NCBI GenBank assembly: GCA_963786225.1
Contig: CAWAYQ010000007.1
Location: 62,001-126,000 of the forward strand
Direction of reading: 5' to 3'
Source: Flaviflagellibacter sp963786225
GTDB taxonomy: Bacteria; Pseudomonadota; Alphaproteobacteria; Rhizobiales; Methylopilaceae
DNA length: 64,000 nucleotides
How positions within the stretch are numbered: position 1 is the stretch's first letter; the number at the start of each line of letters is the position of its first letter. The notes under the pieces were generated by a model. It searched no databases and was not told where the DNA came from. It worked only from the letters and a program-made list of their open reading frames with translations. Shown here piece after piece: positions 61,703 through 64,000 of the stretch. Position numbers and translations under genes: made by a program.

Positions 61703-63180
61703 CGCGGCTGATGCTGGGAAGAAGAACGAGCACGATGAGGGCGGCCGCCACGAACAGCAGGACGCCGCTGATCGGGCTCGTGATGAACGTCATCGGATCG
61801 CCGTGCGACAGAAGCAGCGCGCGGCGCAGATATTCCTCCATCATCGGGCCGAGCACGAAGGCCAGAAGCATGGGCGCGGGTTCGGCGCCGAGCTTGCGGA
61901 ATATGTAGCCGAGCAGGCCGAAGATCACCATGACGTAGACGTCGAAGGTCGAGTTGTTGAGGCTGAACACGCCGATGCAGCAGAACACCAGGATGGTCGG
62001 ATAGAGAAAGTGATAGGGCACCGAGATCAGCTTCACCCAGAGGCCGATCAGCGGCAGGTTCAGAACGAGCAGCATCAGATTGCCGATCCACATCGACACG
62101 ATGAGCCCCCAGAACAGAGCCGGCTGGTCGGTCATCACCGACGGGCCGGGCTGGATGCCCTGGATGATCATCGCGCCGATCATCAGCGCCATGACCGGGT
62201 TGGACGGAATGCCGAGCGTCAGCATCGGGATGAAGCTCGTCTGCGCGCCGGCATTGTTGGCGCTTTCGGGGGCGGCGACGCCCTCGATCGCGCCCTTGCC
62301 GAACTCGTTCGGGATTGGGCGAGATCTTCTTCTCGAGCGAATAGGCCCCGAACGCCGCGAGCAGCGCGCCGCCGCCCGGCAGGATGCCGAGCAGCGAGCC
62401 GAAGGCCGTGCCGCGCAGGATCGGCATCACGATGCGCTTGAGGTCTTCGCGGCTCGGCATCAGGCCGGTGATCTTCGTCATGGTGACTTCGCGGTCCATC
62501 GCATTGCCGAGATTGGCGATGATCTCGCCGATGCCGAACATGCCCATGGCCAGGATGACGAAGTTCAGCCCGTCGCCGAGTTCCGGAATGTCGAAGCTGT
62601 AGCGCGCCATGCCGGAATTGACGTCCGTACCGACGAAGCCGAGCAGGAGGCCGAGCAGGATCATGCCGAGCGCATGCAGCAGCGAGCCGTGCGCCAGCAC
62701 GACGGAGGCGATGAGGCCGAGCACCATCAGCGAGAAATATTCGGCCGCCCCGAATTCCAGGGCAACGCCGGCGAGCGGCGGTGCGAACAGCACGATGACC
62801 AGGGTCGCGACCGTGCCGGCGAAGAACGAGCCGATGGCGGCGGTGGCGAGCGCCGCGCCCGCACGGCCCTGACGCGCCATCTGGTAGCCGTCGAGCGTGG
62901 TGACGACGGACGAACTCTCGCCCGGCAGGTTGACGAGGATCGCCGTGGTCGAGCCGCCATATTGCGCGCCGTAATAGATGCCGGCGAGCATGATGAGCGC
63001 GGTTTCGGCCGGCAGGCCGAAGGTCAGCGGCAAGAGCATGGCGATGGTGGCGACGGGTCCGAGGCCCGGCAGCACGCCGATGGCCGTGCCGAGCAGGACG
63101 CCGAGGAAGCAGTAGAACAGGTTGACCGCGCTGAACGCGGTGTCGATGCCCAGCAGAAGGTGGGGGAGCAGATCGGTCAT
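61671..63180 (-). CDS. tctA: TTT large membrane subunit TctA, system 3 (one frameshift)
   Basis: About 502 residues. GVLLGTAIGVLPGLGPVATI, GIYYGAQYGGSTTAILVNLP, GESSSVVTTLDGYQMARQGR and LGILPGGGALLAAFGAYSLE are in the first frame. After one extra base near 62,307, the rest (GAIEGVAAPESANNAGAQTS, LTLGIPSNPVMALMIGAMII, to RGRVEAFQEEA) follows. The sequence is closely similar to system 1 and less so to system 2. A 30-bp copy of its 3' end lies about 250 bp further downstream. Confidence 0.93.
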
Positions 63181-63184
63181 GCGC

Positions 63185-63649
63185 TCAGCCTCCGAACCAG
63201 GTGCCGAGCACGGGCAGGGGAACGCCGAGGCCCTTCACGAACACGGCCACGCAGAACGTGACGAAGCCGAGGAGCAGCGCCAGGGCCTTCCAGTCGAGGC
63301 GGAATTTTTCGCTGCCCGCGGCGCTGACGAGCGCGACGACAAGGATCGAGATCACGAGCCCGGCGCGTTCCGCGAGGATCGCGAACAGAAGGACGGCGAG
63401 AAGAATGCAGATGAGAGGACGCCAGGCGATGCCGCCGACCGGGTCTCCCGTGAGCTTCACCGCGCGCACCAGCGAGATCGCGCCGAACAGGATGAGCAGG
63501 CCGCAGATCAGGAGCGGCAGATAGCCCGGTCCCATCCGGGCGGCGGTGCCGAGCGGATAGTGCAGCGCGAAAAAGCCTCCGGCGCCGCCGAACACCAGAT
63601 AAAGCACGCCGAGCCAGAATTCCCTGGGGGCGCGGATCACGAACTGCAT
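63185..63649 (-). CDS. tctB: TTT small membrane subunit TctB, system 3
   Basis: Protein of 154 residues. The start ATG at 63649 gives MQFVIRAPREFWLGVLYLVF; then the TctB motif PLGTAARMGPGYLPLLICGL, WRPLICILLAVLLFAILAER and a final helix pair ending GLGVPLPVLGTWF. It is followed 4 bp later by tctA. The longer frame upstream to 63691 is not needed. Intact. Confidence 0.9.
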   Translation of the reverse strand: MQFVIRAPREFWLGVLYLVFGGAGGFFALHYPLGTAARMGPGYLPLLICGLLILFGAISLVRAVKLTGDPVGGIAWRPLICILLAVLLFAILAERAGLVISILVVALVSAAGSEKFRLDWKALALLLGFVTFCVAVFVKGLGVPLPVLGTWFGG

Positions 63650-63742
63650 GGCTGGTCGCTCGCGGACGGGTGAAGGAACGAGTGGCGGCAATCCGTACGG
63701 CCGGGAGATTAGCCGTACGGACGCCGTGAGATGCGGCAGGGA

Positions 63743-64000
63743 TCAGTCGAGCTTGGCGCCCGATTCCTTCACCACCGCACCCCATTTCTCGTAATCCGCC
63801 TTCATCATGGCGGCGAACTTTTCGGGCGTGCCGCCGGAGACGTCGCCGCCTTCGGCCAGGACCTTCTCGCGCACATCCGGCAGTTTGATCGCCTCGTTGG
63901 CGGCGGCGTTGATCGCCTTCACCACTTCCGGCGGCGTGCCGGCCGGGACGAGGAGGCCGTACCAGGTGCCGGCGTTGAAGCCGGCATAGCCCTGTTCGCC
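63743..64000 (-). CDS. tctC: TTT-system periplasmic substrate-binding protein, system 3 (5' end outside window)
   Basis: C-terminal 85 residues of a Bug/TctC protein: GEQGYAGFNAGTWYGLLVPA, GTPPEVVKAINAAANEAIKL, then GGDVSGGTPEKFAAMMKADY and EKWGAVVKESGAKLD at the end. The order on the minus strand is C-B-A, so the whole third system is one operon entering from the right edge. The first part lies outside the window. Confidence 0.9.
   Translation of the reverse strand, partial: GEQGYAGFNAGTWYGLLVPAGTPPEVVKAINAAANEAIKLPDVREKVLAEGGDVSGGTPEKFAAMMKADYEKWGAVVKESGAKLD

Overview
The window looks like chromosome of an alphaproteobacterium of the Hyphomicrobiales, probably near Xanthobacteraceae or Nitrobacteraceae. 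The evidence is high GC, a circularly permuted two-piece tmRNA gene whose tag reads ANDNYAPVAQAA beside an alphaproteobacterial sspB, the fumC/DUF4169/ribbon-helix-helix neighbourhood, an hflK-hflC-DUF2065-degP block, and three tripartite tricarboxylate transporter (TTT) systems.

Positions 1-19,630 are mostly housekeeping. They hold a UvrD-type helicase running off the left edge, small hypotheticals, a LysE-type exporter, a large AsmA protein, an orphan CcdA-like antitoxin, fumC, sspB, ssrA, a broken CPBP protease, thyA-GNAT-folA (stop/start overlaps), hflK-hflC-DUF2065, degP, serB and miaA. Positions 19,799-22,340 are a tandem array of Omp25-like outer-membrane proteins. Only the third copy is intact, a fourth is a remnant, and the first three copies each end in a GCAA-loop terminator. 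A minus-strand set (possible acyltransferase, porin, P450) follows.

Positions 25,264-33,859 carry branched-chain amino-acid synthesis: ilvB-ilvN, ilvC and leuA. A 13-residue leader peptide with Ile-Leu-Val-Ile codons and an attenuator-like terminator precede ilvB. A Leu-rich leader candidate precedes leuA. A pdxY-phzF-NUDIX operon lies between. A family of 8 short palindromes (core AACTCGG...CCGAGTT) clusters between these genes.

Positions 34,404-37,773 hold a first TTT system (tctC, small secreted protein, tctB, tctA). Two identical tRNA-Lys(CTT) genes at 37,875 and 45,802 bracket a self-contained amino-acid module: FCD-type GntR regulator with a TGGTATACCA operator, general L-amino-acid ABC transporter, class V aminotransferase and threonine aldolase. 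Next come an MBL hydrolase, a CHASE3-PAS histidine kinase, a family-1 solute-binding protein and an HD hydrolase.

Positions 51,546-61,323 form a catabolic cluster: a GntR regulator and a CaiB/BaiF CoA-transferase diverge from TctCBA, a D-2-hydroxyacid dehydrogenase, a PrpF-family isomerase and an isocitrate-lyase/PEP-mutase-family lyase. A TauE/SafE exporter and an HbpS/GlcG-like protein follow. This is the best candidate for an undescribed pathway, probably uptake and cleavage of a branched or unsaturated di- or tricarboxylate. A third TTT system, on the minus strand, closes the window.

Many conserved genes are broken by single extra bases (uvrD, lysE-like, hflK, miaA, P450, ilvB, pdxY, leuA twice, tctC, the histidine kinase, tctA). 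These look like insertion errors in the assembly rather than mutations, so reading-frame calls at those genes are reconstructions.
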